Assembly: GCA_015680685.1 (NCBI GenBank) | Contig: MNCI01020481.1 | Coordinates: 67,233-131,232, forward strand | DNA length: 64,000 bases | DNA from: Gnetum montanum | Taxonomy: Eukaryota; Streptophyta; Gnetopsida; Gnetales; Gnetaceae | Direction of reading: 5' to 3' | Shown: positions 1 through 12,599 of the stretch, in pieces | How positions within the stretch are numbered: position 1 is the stretch's first letter | Layout of the letters: the number at the start of each line of letters is the position of its first letter | Made by a program: the position numbers and the translations under genes | The notes under the pieces: model-generated | Database searches by the model: none | Told to the model about the DNA's origin: nothing | Seen by the model: only the letters and a program-made list of their open reading frames with translations

Positions 1-586
1 TATTAATCCCTTTAACTTCTCCTCTTTACTTCATAGATCATTCACAATCCATGCAATGTCGTTAATGTGAGCTGGAATAGGGATATCCCATGAACAGGGC
101 ATTACTAGGAATAACTCCGTAACATTAACAAACCAAGCAGTGAAATGTTTGTGTTCAACATCAAATGCCATCACTATATTTTACAACTCCTACTAGTCAT
201 TCATTCTTTTAGCTAGGTTCTTGATAGCAAATCTCTTATTAGTGTATTTACCCTTAACAACTTCGAGTTCAGCATTTGCCACTGTAAGCTTTTTCTTAGT
301 GTCCTTGTGGTGCTTGAACTTGGCCTTGTACAACAAGTATGAGCTTACCACCTACTTTCCAATTTTGACCATGATCATTTAGCAATCAACATAGCCAGGT
401 TTATATACCAGAGATTAGCAAGCTTCATATATTCCTTCATTTTCTCTACCCGCAACTCCTTCAAGTGAATTTCTACTTTATTGTACTGATCAATCCCATC
501 AATGATAGTCTACCATAATTCGCACTCATGTTGGAGTTGTTGGAGGATCTTGTTCACTTTTTCCTTCACCACTTAAATATGTTTTT
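1..586 (-). pseudogene. Coiled-coil ORF relic, C-terminal part
   Basis: This is the downstream part of a decayed ORF read on the minus strand; the upstream part lies beyond the inserted LTR at 1404-3552. In minus-strand translation it matches the last ~60 codons of the plus-strand relic at 61846-64000, for example IDGIDQYNKVEIHLKELR here against IDGIDAYNKVEIHIKELQ there, followed by similar EKMKEYMKLANL and EEMTKYMELANL stretches. The composition is charged and heptad-like. In-frame stops and frameshifts show it is not functional. I do not recognise the family; a gag-like or other ORF of a retroelement is possible. Confidence 0.55.
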
Positions 587-1403
587 TGATGAGTCACCAA
601 ATAAGTGACCTGATATTGGATCCCCGATATCAAATACGTGATATCAAAATCGGATCCACGATATTGAACACGCAATGTCAGAGCCTATCTCATTATCTAT
701 AAATAAGAGACAAGGGCACTTGGTTTTAGAGAGTAGTTTTTCAATCCCTTAACTGAACTCTTGCAATTTTTTTCTTCCAAAGTTAGAATTATTTCTGAGT
801 GCTTGTAGTAGGAGTCACAAAGTGAACAGATCTTTATTCAAGCATTATGTACCTAAGCACACCTTGTGTTTGAAAATAAAGATGAACTTTGTGATAAACC
901 TTGCAACATGCAAAATAGCTTAATTATTGCATTTAATGTTATTTACAGTTATTTGATGCTCTTATTAGTTAATCCATGTTATTTCTATAGAATTATTAAT
1001 TATCAACAAATTAGCACACTCAGCACGACCACTTTGAGCATATGTGAACAGTTGGTAACCCAGTAATGACTAGCATATGGTAATCCTAGTAGTGTTACAC
1101 TGGTTCAGGATGTGTCTGGAGAGTGGGAACGGATGCTGGTGTTAGGATTTGATTAATATTAGAGTTACAAAAACCCATTAGTTAATTAAGTCTTTTCATT
1201 TCACACACTTAGGAGACTAAGATAGAAAATATAAAAAACATAAAAAATCATATACCTCGAGTTTACTTAACCATACAATTATGCCTTACAAGTAAGCTTG
1301 GGAAGACAATGACTGCGTAACTAATCCTTATTCTATGTGGGTGCATAAGCACTTAATGCTGGTATTCGTATGGTTGGGTGTAGGGGTACCTCATCGCTCA
1401 TCA
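587..1403 (+). mobile_element. Solo LTR, family TGATGA...TCATCA
   Basis: An 817-bp segment begins TGATGAGTCACC and ends GCTCATCA, with short inverted ends TGATGA/TCATCA. It is flanked by TTTTT on both sides (582-586 and 1404-1408), a possible 5-bp target duplication, though in low-complexity sequence. A TATA-like CTATAAATAAG near 700 sets the plus orientation. It interrupts the minus-strand coiled-coil relic. Related copies are the fragment at 6428-7143 and the minus-strand solo LTR at 16480-17399. They share blocks such as ACCACTTTGAGCATATG and GTTCAGGATGT. Confidence 0.7.
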
Positions 1404-3552
1404 TTTTTTATTTACTTCCTTTTGTAGGCCAACATGGTCTTTGTAGTAATCCTTAACTCAATAAAATTTAAGAGCCTCTGATTTTCAAGTGGCTACCTCT
1501 ATTATAGTCTTTTGGCAAATCGCATGGACCTCCTCCATGGAGAGGTTTCTATTCTCAACTGCCAAGCTCCTTAACTCTATGTTTTCTCTAGCTAGTTGCT
1601 CTCGCTATTGATGGATAAAATTAGTCAAGTGTTGTTTATGCGCATCAACATTCCATAGGAGATGGTTTTCTGCAATTAGTTACACATTCTCCTAGCGGGT
1701 TAAATCCAAGGCCTTCAGAATTTTATGCTGACTGGCCTCTACCAAGGATCGGTAGAACACCACTGTCTCCATTACACTATCAACCCCTTTCAACCTAGTG
1801 TGAAACTGTTCAAGAGTATCATTTATTATCAATGTTGGGTTAAGAAATGCAAGGTTGGTACTTTGGGCTCTCAACTCAGCAACTTCCATAGCCAAGCATT
1901 CATTTATATCCTTGGCTATTTTGAGTTGCCCTTCCAAAATAGTGTTCTTGCATCTTGCCTCTAGTAGCTCCAACTAGGTTGCAGTTATATTATCTTAAAG
2001 ATCAAAGACATTTGGAAGCAGTTGTTCGGTTCCTACCAGTCGATCCAACAATTGTTCATGTTGTGCTACACTTAACCTACTACTTATGGTTCTTGTAGAT
2101 GTCTACACATCTTTAAGTGCAATGATGTCTAGTACAAATGTTGTAGGTGCATTGAGTATTTTGGAAATCTTGTTAGTAATCACCTTTGTTGCTATTTCTT
2201 GCCCTTGGTGCTGCATCACTAGTACTATTGCCCCCTTATCCTCCTCCAAGCACACAGAGAAGGTTATGGCATTCCCAGACATCTCTGGGAGTTGTTACAC
2301 TTCTAAGAGAGATACTGTTATCTCTCTTGTGCTTAGATTCAACCTTGTGGACAACCACATTCATTGGGAAGAGAAAATGGATCCACTACCTCCCATCAGG
2401 CTAACTATTCAGGCCACCTCAATTAGGTGACTCATCGTTGGCTGGTACATAGATGGATCTCCACCACTCGTGCCTGCTTGTTGTTCTTGCTTGGACAAAA
2501 TCCATTCTCAATACTTGTACAACCATTGAGATGTTGTAATAATGTCTAGCATAATTTTCTAAGTGGTAAGTGGAGGTGGTGGTTACTGCTCCTCTTCTTC
2601 AATGGTTGTTGTAGGCATTTCATCCTTCATTATCTCCATCCAATTAGTAGTTGGAGCACATCGAACATCATTGTTAGTGTAGCAGACTATTCCTCCCCTT
2701 CGACATAGTTTTCTGATGAGGCATAGGAAGGGGAGTGCCTTCCTTTTATGTTCATTCTTCTTGAACCACTTATCTATCTTTAAATAGATTAGCTATGGAA
2801 GGTTGATGGGGAATCTTCCACTTAGAGCATCATATGCATGAGTAGAAAAAGCAATGATCTTGCTAGGCCTCACCGTGGGGTTTAGATGAAAGGTCACAAT
2901 CTTATAGTGGATTCTTTTTGTCTATGTAAGTGCATCATACTCCTTGCGGTCGACACCATAACACTATTGAATCCATTCCCTTTTGATGGTAGGGTCCCCC
3001 TACATTGGAATATCTGTGAGATTCATCTTAGTTTTAGGCAATCCAAATGCCTCTACAATGGCCTACACTGAGTAGGACACTGAAATGTTCTTGATTTTGA
3101 CCATTGAAACAACCTACCTATTGTTCCAAAATAAGAATGTCTCTCCCATATATCACTCTCGGTTGGAAGTGATAATTGGCCACATGGGAGTGATCTACAA
3201 TTAGTCCTATACCTCTAGGTTCTTACTCCAAGAAAGAGCCAAAGTTCAATTCCTAGAGCACCATCTTCTAGACCTCCCTTGATTTGATTTAATTTAGGTA
3301 GGCCTCTATCAAGGTCACCTTAAGGTTTTCTTACTAAGTTGGTGCCTCATCCCGATGGGAATGTTCTGTTGCTATCACTTATTTTGGAATCTAATGAATA
3401 GATTCCACTTTGGCCTCTTCCCTAAGAGGATCCATGGCATGCATTGTAATTAGTTCTTTCTAGGCCTATTCTTGGCCCCTTCCTATTCTTGGTCATTTCT
3501 CCCATGGTTGAGATAGTTCTTCATCCTTCATGTGTTTGCCTTTTGATGCCAT
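1404..3552 (-). pseudogene. Coiled-coil ORF relic, N-terminal and central part
   Basis: Minus-strand relic with a candidate start ATG at 3552 (MASKGKHMKDEELSQPWEK). It matches the plus-strand copy at 61846-64000 in order: SQPWEK near the start, then WPIITSNREWYMGE (WPIFTSNGEWYMGE in the other copy), VKIKNISVSYS (VKIKDIQVSYS), then a coiled-coil block at 1692-1973 with LEGQL, ELRAQ and LNP (LEGQL, KLRAQ and LNP at 63240-63340). Many in-frame stops and frameshifts are present. It continues at 1-586 beyond the inserted LTR. Function is not recognised; the repeated, broken nature argues for a transposable-element ORF. Confidence 0.6.
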
Positions 3553-3559
3553 CTATGAT

Positions 3560-5690
3560 CATAGCACATCCATGGATTAGTAGATATAATGTGTAACTTA
3601 AAATATTTGAATACCTTATCTTGTTAATTAGTTACACTTCGCTACAATTGGACCATGGTAGATTTATTATTTTATTAATTAATTTTTATTATAAATGTCA
3701 CGAAGCTTGTTGAAAGGGTTTAACTTTTGTAATTTGGTGTTTAAATGTTAATTTTCTAGGTAAACCTTTATGGGAGTTAGAAAAATGGCAAAACATTCTC
3801 TGTCAAAATGGCAGATTTGTGGCTCCCATGACTAAGATTTTACTTCTGGGAGTGATAAGATTGAACAATGAAGTGATTTGGTTAAACGGTTAGGAAGTTA
3901 TGGGCTCTAGAAGGTTTTGAGCTTTGAATATATGAAAAACTCCCTTGGCATTTGTAAGCAAATGTGAAAATTCCTAAGGAGGTTTGTGCATATTTATAGT
4001 ATTTTTGCCCTACATCAATGAGGCCATGTATACAGGGCCTCATATATGCATGGGCTTTGTCAACAGGGCCCCTTTTACAGGGTCTGTAAACAAAATTTTG
4101 GATTTTGAATATTTCAATAAATACAAGGAATTTTCAAATGAATTTAGGGTCCATAGAGTTCCAAATAAGCCAGGAATATGATGAAATCATTGAAGAGGAC
4201 CTTTGCAAGCTTAAAAATTCAAAAATTTGATGGAGAATGTGTGAATTAAAAGAAAACATATAAAGGAGCACATTGTGGGATGGTGAAGATGGATGTACAA
4301 AAGATTTTAATTAAAGAATGCCTAAGAATAAGGTGCTTAACAACCCAACCAAGAGATATGTAGGTGGGTCCTCCCCATAGTAGGCACATGCCTTATTTAA
4401 CCTTGCATAACTTCAACCTAAGGAGTTCATGGGCCACATAGGTGATTAATGGTTGATGGAAGTTAAGGACCAACACTCGGAAGATTCTACCAAAGAATTC
4501 AAGTACGTCAGACAAAGACATTGAATCAAGAACATGAACATCGATAGTGAGGTAAGTTATGGGCAACATGGACAGATAATGGAGAATGTGGAATGGAATT
4601 TTGAATTAATGTCATAAGAAGTCCCTTATGGATTTGTGTTTAAATGACTTGAGAAGATCCATCCTTAGTCTAGACCAAAACTAACTGCTTTTAGTGACTT
4701 GACATTATCACTCCAAGACTAATCCACCCCCTCGAGACACAAGAGTACTCCCACAGAACAACCACCATTCCTTAAGAAAAAGAAAAGAGAAGCAAGAAGT
4801 CAGAGAGGGCCTTAGTTAGAGGGGACCTTCAATCATGGGTAACATGTCTTTCTAGTCCCATAACTAGTGCTTGTAGCTCATTTATTTGTCTAAGGGGTGT
4901 GCTTTGAAATCTCATCATGTTTTTTTTATTTTTTGTTGTTGTTGTTTTTTTCCCTTTTTGGATAGGAACCGCACCATGCAAAGACTTATTCAACTTCCTA
5001 TTATTGGTTGGCATAGAATGGTAAGAAGTCTATGAAAATAGCCATGCAGCCAAGTAAGTAGAAGAGTACAAAGAGTATTGAGTCCCCTTGAAGTCTCACC
5101 CTATGCATACCTTTGAATCCTTCCTAATTTTGGAAACTACCAAGGTCATAAATTTATTAAAAGTTTACTTAATTAAAGGGACTTCATACCTCTAAAACAA
5201 GGAAAACCATAGAGTTTGTGGATGGGCAGATGTCATGGACTCTCTGCCTATTCCATGGAAAAGAAATCATGTCTAAGGAATTGGTACAAAAATTCAAAAA
5301 TAGAAACCAAAAATTAGCAAACAAAACATTAAGCATGAACCACCATTAGCAATAGCTATAGCACCACTGTGTACTATTGGCACAAAGCATGTTTATTAAC
5401 AAAAATTAGAAAATCATACTAAATTAAAGTAAAATATATAAGAAAGTGTAAAATATTTAAGAAACATTTAAATGTACTAATGATGGTATAAAACAAAAAA
5501 TGATGTAAAAGAGGAAAAAGTTTTAAAATCAAAAAGGTGTAAAATAAACAATTTGCGAAAAAAACAAAAATGTGTAAAACAAAAAATTGAAAACTGAGGA
5601 GTCATGTATATGATTAGCACAGATGACCATCTCCCCCATGACTAAGTTGGAAGTAGGAGATCCAAAAAATTGAATATGGTTGTCCATCCA
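3560..5690. other. Intergenic repeat-derived DNA without a supported gene
   Basis: No convincing coding region is visible on either strand; only short chance ORFs occur. The stretch 4015-4090 has repeated GGGCC/GAGGCC blocks, reminiscent of the U3 of the LTR at 16480-17399, so parts may be further LTR debris. 5380-5620 is A-rich, with repeated GTAAAA/TGTAAAA runs. Confidence 0.5.
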
Positions 5691-6430
5691 TTGAGGTATG
5701 TGTTTCCCTAGCTTGCTTGGGCTCGTACAAAGGCTTTATCTATTAGATGTTGACCAACTACTTTTTGTTTGGGCTTTCAAGTTTGTATATGATCATGACC
5801 CTAGAAGGAAAGGTTTCATTAATTATATAAGGCCCCTCCCACAATGTTTGGAATTTGGTTTTTTGAGGAACATGTGTAGGGTTCCAATAGAGAACTTTAT
5901 CTTCCGATTGAAATTTCTCTTTCTCTATACTAAGGTCATGACATTGTTTGTTGAATGCCTTGTGCACTTCATTCAAGGACAAGGCCACTAATCAATTTTA
6001 GTCTAGAAAATTTAGGTTGATCAATCTTTATTTTTGCACCAAAATTAGGTCAAGGTCTAGGTCACAAGCTATTGAAAGTGCACGGAGCTCGAATTGAATT
6101 AAGAACATTGGAAGTTTTCTGTACACCAACTCATATAGAGAGTACACAATAGGAAGTTTCCATGTTGAGCAGTAAGCCCAAATGACATCGTTGAGTTTTG
6201 TGCTCTAGTCTCTCCTATATTTACTAATAGTTTTTTTTTTAGAATCTCTATGATATCCTTATTAGTTACCTCTACTTAATTGTTGGCTTGGGGGTGATAG
6301 GGTGTTGTTAATTTATGTTCAACCCCAAAGCGTCGCATGATTTGATGCATTGGCATGGCCTTGTCGACGAAGTGTCTATTTTCACCTATAAATATGCTCT
6401 TACCCATCATGTTTATGGCATGTCTTGTCA
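5690..6430 (-). pseudogene. Ty3/Gypsy integrase relic
   Basis: The minus strand carries the end of a Gypsy integrase. Around 6340-6250 it reads RRFGVEHKLTTPYHPQANN followed by VEVTNKD, which matches the conserved integrase core block around the catalytic glutamate (TPYHPQxNGxxExxN). An in-frame stop sits just before VE. Further downstream, at 5988-5758, it reads EDKVLYWNP...FQTLWEGPYIIN and ends in a KLESPNKK-type tail, the usual C-terminal GPY/F-like domain. Several stops and at least one frameshift separate the two blocks. The orientation is opposite to the adjoining LTR fragment at 6428-7143, so they are probably separate insertions. Confidence 0.65.
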
Positions 6431-7143
6431 TAGTTGTAGCAAAGCTCTTGCAGTTTTATTAGTTGGAGGTTAAAATATTTTTCGAAGTACTCGCAATAGG
6501 ACTCAAGAGTGTACAGATCTTTATTCGAGCACTATTATACCTAAGCACAACAATGTGTGCAGCAGTAAAGATGAGCTTTTTGATAAACCTTGCAGCACTT
6601 GGAAATAGATTAATTATTTATTTATGAATTTAATGTTTTATGCAATTTTATTTAATGCTTTCAAGCAATTAAGCTAAATTAAGCTAAGTTAGCTAGGCTA
6701 AGTAGTAATTAATTAAGCACATAAGTACGACCACTTTGAGCATATGCTTGGCACTTGGTAATCCCAATAATGCTTAATGTTTGGTAATCTAGTAATGGTA
6801 AATGTGTTCAGGATGTATACAGCAAGTGGGAACAGATGCTTATGTTAGGATTAGTTAAGTGTAGTTAGTTAGATTAAATTAGCAATTAAATTACTTCATT
6901 CCTTTCATCCTTTATTTTAAGCACCCAAAACATAAAACATAAAAATTATATGCCTCAATTACACTTAATCATACCTTTGCATATCACAAGTGTAATTAAG
7001 AAGACAATGAATGACTGTTATGGCAAGTTCACTTCCTAGAGGCTAGTGTATCAGAAGACATAGAGTCCACAAAATTTGACTAGACCACACACGAATGCTT
7101 AGTGATTCGTATGGTTGAGCGTAGGGGTACTCACCACTCATTA
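6428..7143 (+). mobile_element. 5'-truncated LTR fragment, family TGATGA...TCATCA
   Basis: This aligns with the 3' ~700 bp of the LTRs at 587-1403 and (inverted) 16480-17399. Shared blocks include GTTGTAGCAAAGCTCTTGCA, ACCACTTTGAGCATATG, GTTCAGGATGTATAC and ATTCGTATGGTTGAGCGTAG. The first ~200 bp of U3 are missing, and the left edge abuts the minus-strand integrase relic. The right end (CACTCATTA) is a decayed version of the family end GCTCATCA and directly joins a truncated LTR remnant of the next element. Confidence 0.6.
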
Positions 7144-7699
7144 ATAACAAAATTGATATGTTATATTATGCTCTTGGATAGTATGTTGTTAACGTCCTTT
7201 AAATAGTACTATTGTATGATGAAATGATTAAGGGTTTTACATAACTATCTTGTATTGGGTCTTTTAATTTTGTGTATTTTTCCTCCATTGAATTTATTTA
7301 TTGAATGCATCCTTTTTTATATTTTACTAATCATAGAATGATATTGAATGTAGCACTGATGTAGCCTAAGGGTACTAAGTAAGGTATGAGATAGTGATAT
7401 AGGAGTGAGTTTACTTTAATTATATGTAATCATGGTTTTAATGCCAATAAGAGTTTGAGATTTAATAAGCCTCATGTATAGACAAAGAAACCTCTACAAC
7501 AATCTAGTAGTGGTCCTAAGAGTAATTAATTAGAGGTAGCCAATCAATTATTACAATTCCTAAAGTAGTACACAAGTGATGGTGTTCTCTAGCTACTAGG
7601 GGATGGAAAGGTATAATTATAGTGATGGTAACAGTGATTAGAGAAAACACCTTCTTAATAAGAAGTTGGTAGAGTAACTTTTGCAAACTAGAACCTCCT

Positions 7700-8530
7700 A
7701 CTTTTATTAGCACCAAGGATACTATGATGGCAACTAAGTGGTTGAAGAAGCTAAAAAGGACTTTTTTCTTAATGGGATGTACATCTATGCAATAGACTCA
7801 ATTAACACTATATATCAATTAGTTGGCACTACTTAGAATTATTGGGGAACTAAGAAGTAATATAAACTATGGTTTAATGAAAAGGAATCATGGGATGATT
7901 GTCTAGTAGCCTTCTAAGCCATATATGTGTCTACCCGGTATGCCAAGAACAACGAGGATGAGTTTCATTGAATTTTCTAGGGAAATTAATATATGGTAGA
8001 GTATCATACCCATTTATATGAACTTAGTGGTTATGTTGCATACATGCAAATGGATAGTGAAGATTGAGTAAATACGTTTGTCAGAGGATTGACACTCTCA
8101 TTGAAGGATCAAATCTTGTTCCTTAGATGAACATACTATGATGAGGTTCGAGGTGTAGCCATGGACTTGAAGAGATGTTGCATAACATGAGAGGAGGTAG
8201 AAGTGAAAGAGTAGATTATCAAATGAGGGTAGGTTTGGCACTTCTTACCAATCTTGTAAATGTGATGGCGGTTAATAGCAAGTATTGGTAGGTTATATGA
8301 CATGTTATGCTAGTTGTGGATTTCTTGTATGTTTTAGATGTGGTTAGCCAAGACTTGTCTAGATGGATTACTTGAATTACTATAGTTATGAATAGCTAGT
8401 ACATTAGGATATAGATTGCTAGAAGCAACCTAGTAAAGGCAAAGGAGGAGGATGCTAATGTTTAAGACCACTAGTGTAGGGAGGATATGGTGCACAAGCT
8501 ACATAGGCAAGTGATGTTGGACAAAGGATA
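7700..8530 (+). pseudogene. Gypsy gag relic
   Basis: Broken plus-strand frames give a typical retrotransposon gag pattern. KWLKKLKRTFFLMGCT near 7735 matches the gag W-L-(K/R) helix. Near 8000-8110 comes YHTHLYELSGYVAYMQMDSE, then NTFVRGLTLSLKDQI and a YYDEV block, all matching the usual order of Gypsy gag. Stops occur in every segment. A few Cys codons at about 8300-8350 may be remnants of a zinc knuckle. Confidence 0.6.
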
Positions 8531-8935
8531 TAAAAATGAGTTTACACTCTAATGGATCAATCGTTGGACATGCAAACTAGCAATGTAATGAAGATAAGAT
8601 GTATGATCTTAAACACTCATGTGCTGATTTTATTTCATCTTCGTAATAGCCATTCATTTGTATATGTTAATACTTTGCACCGATTAGATCTTGTATGTCA
8701 TGCTATCCATCTTTGGTTGTTAGTGCTTTCTTCTAGATGTCATGAAACCAAAGTTGATCATATTTATAGAGATATGCTTGTAGATATACAAGATGCTTAG
8801 CAAATCAGTCATTTGCATATAATGGATCTTAAACAATATGATGTAATTTTGGAAACGGATTGATTATCATAGTTTAATTTTATGTTGTGTTGGGATTTAG
8901 AGAAATGAATCCATATGATGTAAATTCTAGAAATT
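8530..8935 (+). pseudogene. Gypsy aspartic protease relic
   Basis: The plus-strand ORF from 8552 carries LRNSHSFVYVNTLHRLDL, which aligns with the DSGATHSF-type active-site region of Gypsy proteases; here the DSG triad is lost. About 80 codons later, MDLKQYDVILETD followed by LS matches the conserved region just after the protease (FDVILGMDWLS), with W replaced by a stop. It lies between gag and RT in the expected order. Confidence 0.6.
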
Positions 8936-8939
8936 ATTA

Positions 8940-10215
8940 AATCTACTAAAAATTCTAAAAAATTAATTTACCACGAGTTATGGTTGAGTCATGCTGCTAC
9001 AACACAAGATGACCACAAGTTATGTCTATGAAAATTTGAAAGAATTTTATCGTTGTAAATACCACGAATGAGCCACAAGGGTACCAAGAACTATGGTATA
9101 ATGTAATGGTCACAAATTTAAATATATTAAAGATCATAAGTGAATCATGAGTCATGATCACTATGCCACAAGGACATGAGTCATGGTGAAATTATCTTAA
9201 TTTCTTTTTGAATTATGAGGCAACCATGGGTTGTTGGTAACACTTTTGATTAACCATGAGGCAACCATGAGTCATGGTTGATAAGCATGAGTTGACCATG
9301 ACTCATTATGTAGTTGTGGTACCTCACCAAGATTTAACCAAATGTCATGGTCTAAGAAAAAATGATGTCTATAATATCATGAATTGTTGTGAACTCACAT
9401 TTTAAAATCCTACAATACCACTACTTAACCACAAGTTGTGGTTAAATTGAAAGTCACAAAAATTTTGAGATTTTGATAAATTTGAATGAAACTTTATTCA
9501 TGTAAATCACCTCAAATTGATAAATAATTTTAAATGCTGAATTAGTCTAAATCAATTGAATTTCATGAGGAAATTGATGGATCCCACTTCAATGACTATT
9601 GAACTTTCAAATTTATAATTGGACTAGAATTATGATGAAATTAATGAGAAAACTTTGACAAAAAACTAATGATGATAACTTGAGAATGTAAAGAACTAAG
9701 AACTATTGAAGGATTTGCTCATAACTATTGATGGAGATGTTGGAAATTTTTGGATGATAACATATAAATGAATGAGATATTGAAAATTGAAAATTAATGA
9801 TATGAAGATATGATGGAGTGTGGAATGTGGAAAACATTTGTAACTTAATCTTTCATATTGCTTCAACATCCTTACAATCATATTTTTCAGTCATATTTAT
9901 AGCCAAATTATTGTGTCATGGGTTGGAAATTGAAGGGACATAAGAGATTGAAGTCATTATGTGGTTACATCTACTCATCAATCTTTTAATAAAAGAAAAT
10001 AAATTGAAATTTCCTATCTTTTCCTATGCGACATTATAATCCAAAAAGAGTTTACATGACTTTGGTTATTATTTTATTAAAAAAAATCAATTTTTTTAAC
10101 TTCAACTGTCATTTCTTGAAATATGAGCTTTTTGTTCATGCTTTTACTTAATTTTGTTATTTTCCCATATGTAAATATGACCTTGTATAACCTTGAATTT
10201 TGACTTGTTGAATTT
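8940..10215. other. Foreign insertion inside the Gypsy pol relic
   Basis: Pol homology stops after the protease/DWLS block near 8935 and resumes near 10220 (EFCDMF, matching the EFPDVF block that precedes RT). The normal distance would be a few hundred bases, so roughly 1 kb is extra. It has no coding signal I recognise. 8980-9310 is notable for repeated ACCATGAGTCATGG-like words, including five TGAGTCA/TGACTCA sites. Insertion boundaries and target duplication could not be defined. Confidence 0.4.
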
Positions 10216-10224
10216 NTTATTGTT

Positions 10225-11400
10225 TAGGAGTTTTGTGATATGTTCTATACTAAGTTATCATTTTTTTCATTAAGATGTGAGGTTGAGTTCAAGATCAAGA
10301 TCAAGCCTAGTATAGAGTTTATCTCTAAGGCTTTCCATAGGATGTCCTTAGTGGAGTTAACAAAGTTGAATATCCAACTATAAAAGTTGATGGATAGAGG
10401 ACTTTTTCATCCCAATGTGTCTCTGTGGGATGTGCTAGTATTGTTATTAGAAAAAAGGATGGAAGTTTGTAATTTTTCATTGATTATAGAAAGCTAAACC
10501 AAGTGATAGTGAAAAATAAATATCCTCTATCACATATTAATGACTTGTTTGATGAACTTCAATAAGCTCATGTATTCTCAAATATTGATCTCAAGTATGG
10601 CTATCATCACGTATGTGTTCAAGATAGAAATGTATCAAAGATAGTATCTAAGACCTTGTATGATCATTATGAGTTTCTAGTGCTTCCATTTGGATTAACG
10701 AATTTACTAGTAGTCTCCATGCACCTCATGAATTATGTGTTATGGCCATTCTTAGATTAGTTTGTTATTATGTTTATAGATGACATCTTGGTGTATTATT
10801 GTAATGAGCAGTCTCATGTAAAGCACTTGCAAATGGTATTGAAAACTCTAAGGGAGTACTAGTTATACACTTAGATTTCCAAGTGTTATTTTTGATGGTC
10901 ATAAATTTAGTTCTTTGATCACATGATATTTGATTCTTATATCTCTAGAGATGCAACGAAGACAACAATAGTTCATGATTAGTTAATACCATAGTTGATG
11001 ATAAAGGTTCAAAGCTTTTTGGGACTAGTAGGTTATTATTGTAGATCCATGAAGCATTTATCTAAAATAACATCTCTTTTGACTTGGTTTTTAAGAAAGG
11101 AGACCAGCTCTACTTAGAACCCCACTTGATAAATGACCTTTAAGTAGTTGAACGATTAGTCGATAATAACTCTAATGTTAATATCACCTACACCAAGGTG
11201 TCCCTATGATATTTGCACTAATGCATTAAGAGATTGGTTTGGTTGTGTGTTTATGTAAGATGAATATTTTGGAGCATATACTTCTTACTAGTTGAAGCCC
11301 CATGAGACTAGGTATCTAGTATGTGATTTAGAGTTGGAAGCAATGATGTTTGCTTTGAAGATTTAGCATATAGGAAGTATATGACTATATGGACTAATCT
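10225..11400 (+). pseudogene. Gypsy reverse transcriptase / RNase H relic
   Basis: Plus-strand translation in shifting frames gives ISKAFHRMSLVELTKL (RT entry), [44 protein letters not shown] and FIDDILVY. The catalytic DD motif is intact at about 10770-10795. It is followed by SFLGLVGYYCRSMKHLS at about 11010, the RT/RNase H junction block. The RNase H part, ICTNALRDWFGCVFM and HETRYLVCDLELEAMMFALK, runs to about 11360. The order matches Ty3/Gypsy pol; stops and frameshifts make it inactive. Confidence 0.75.
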
Positions 11401-11689
11401 TAATAGCCTCTAATATCTTATGAATTAATTACACTTAAATTTGTATCAGTGTAGATGAACTAAGTAGTAAACTAATTTTAATTTCACCATCTAGTATAGG
11501 CTTGGAAGAACTAATTAAGTGGAAAATGCATTAAGTAGGATGGCTAGGGGACTCCATAGCCTTTCGAATTAGTTTAACATATATGATAAAATGTGTGAGT
11601 AGTAGTAGCATGGTCCATAGTATATAGAATTAATATAACAAGCCATTATTGATGGATTATAGTGTGTTATGACATGGTAATTAAGTTTG

Positions 11690-12200
11690 TCTTTCTAAGG
11701 TAATGCAATTTGGCTTGATGAATAAGGTACATATGAGTAAATATCATATGCATTTGGGTAGCAATAAGATATTTCAAAGTCTATGGTAGATGTATTGGTG
11801 GTCTGACATGAAGAGATATTGGTGCATATGTTTTTCATTGTTTCATTTGTCAATATGTGAAGGTAGAGCACATAAGGCTTAGTGGCTACTTACATCCCCA
11901 AGAGATTTCATGATTGAAGTAGAAGATAGTTGGTGTTGATTTTATTATTGATTTTTGATAGACCTCAAGTGCCCATGATGTCATCCTTGTTGTAGTTGAT
12001 TTGTTGACAAATTTTGCACATTTTCTTACTACGTGATTCTTAGTTAGTGGTAAAGATGGTGCATATTTGTTTTTTTTTTTTTAAGATTGTACATGTTCAT
12101 CCATATTTTGTTACAAAATATTATCCATGATTATGATACATGATTTTCATCAATATTTTGGTGAGCATTTCAAGGGAAGATGGATACCTTCCTAAACATG
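11690..12200 (+). pseudogene. Gypsy integrase relic (N-terminal zinc-binding and core start)
   Basis: MSKYHMHLGSNKIFQSL aligns with the HxxxHxGxxKT part of the integrase HHCC domain. It is followed by MKRYWCICFSLFHLSICEGR (usual form YVxxCxxCQxxK) and GLLTSP-like residues before a decayed D-core segment at about 11930-12030. It is broken by stops, and the remainder of the integrase core is hard to follow after 12050. Confidence 0.6.
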
Positions 12201-12599
12201 AGTTTAACATATCATCTACAAACAAATGATTATAATAACTAGATGAATCAATTCTAGAGATGATGTTGATAGCTTGTGCATTATAGTATAGGGATAGTTA
12301 TGACCAAATGCCCCCCTTGATAGATTTTTCATATAGTAATAGCTAACAAGAGAGTTTGTGGTTAACATCATATGAGGCATTGTAGAGTAGGTAATGTATG
12401 ACATTATTATGAGTGGATGCCACAGAGAATCAATAGTAGGTGAACACATATATAATGGTATAAATCACAAAGGAGGTATAAGTGATCACAAAGTAGGTCT
12501 TAGGTGTGGGTCCAACTAAACAACATATGTTATTATCAATTTTACGATGATTATCTATGCATGCATTATATGTAAGTTCTAATGTCCCATTTATTATAT

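Noticed and set aside
2086-2430. Plus-strand 114-codon ORF
   Set aside because: The opposite strand holds the coiled-coil relic with a homologue at 61846-64000; this frame has none.
4829-5014. Minus-strand ORF with a Lys/Thr-rich stretch
   Set aside because: Driven by a poly(A/T)-GTTGTT simple run; no family resemblance.
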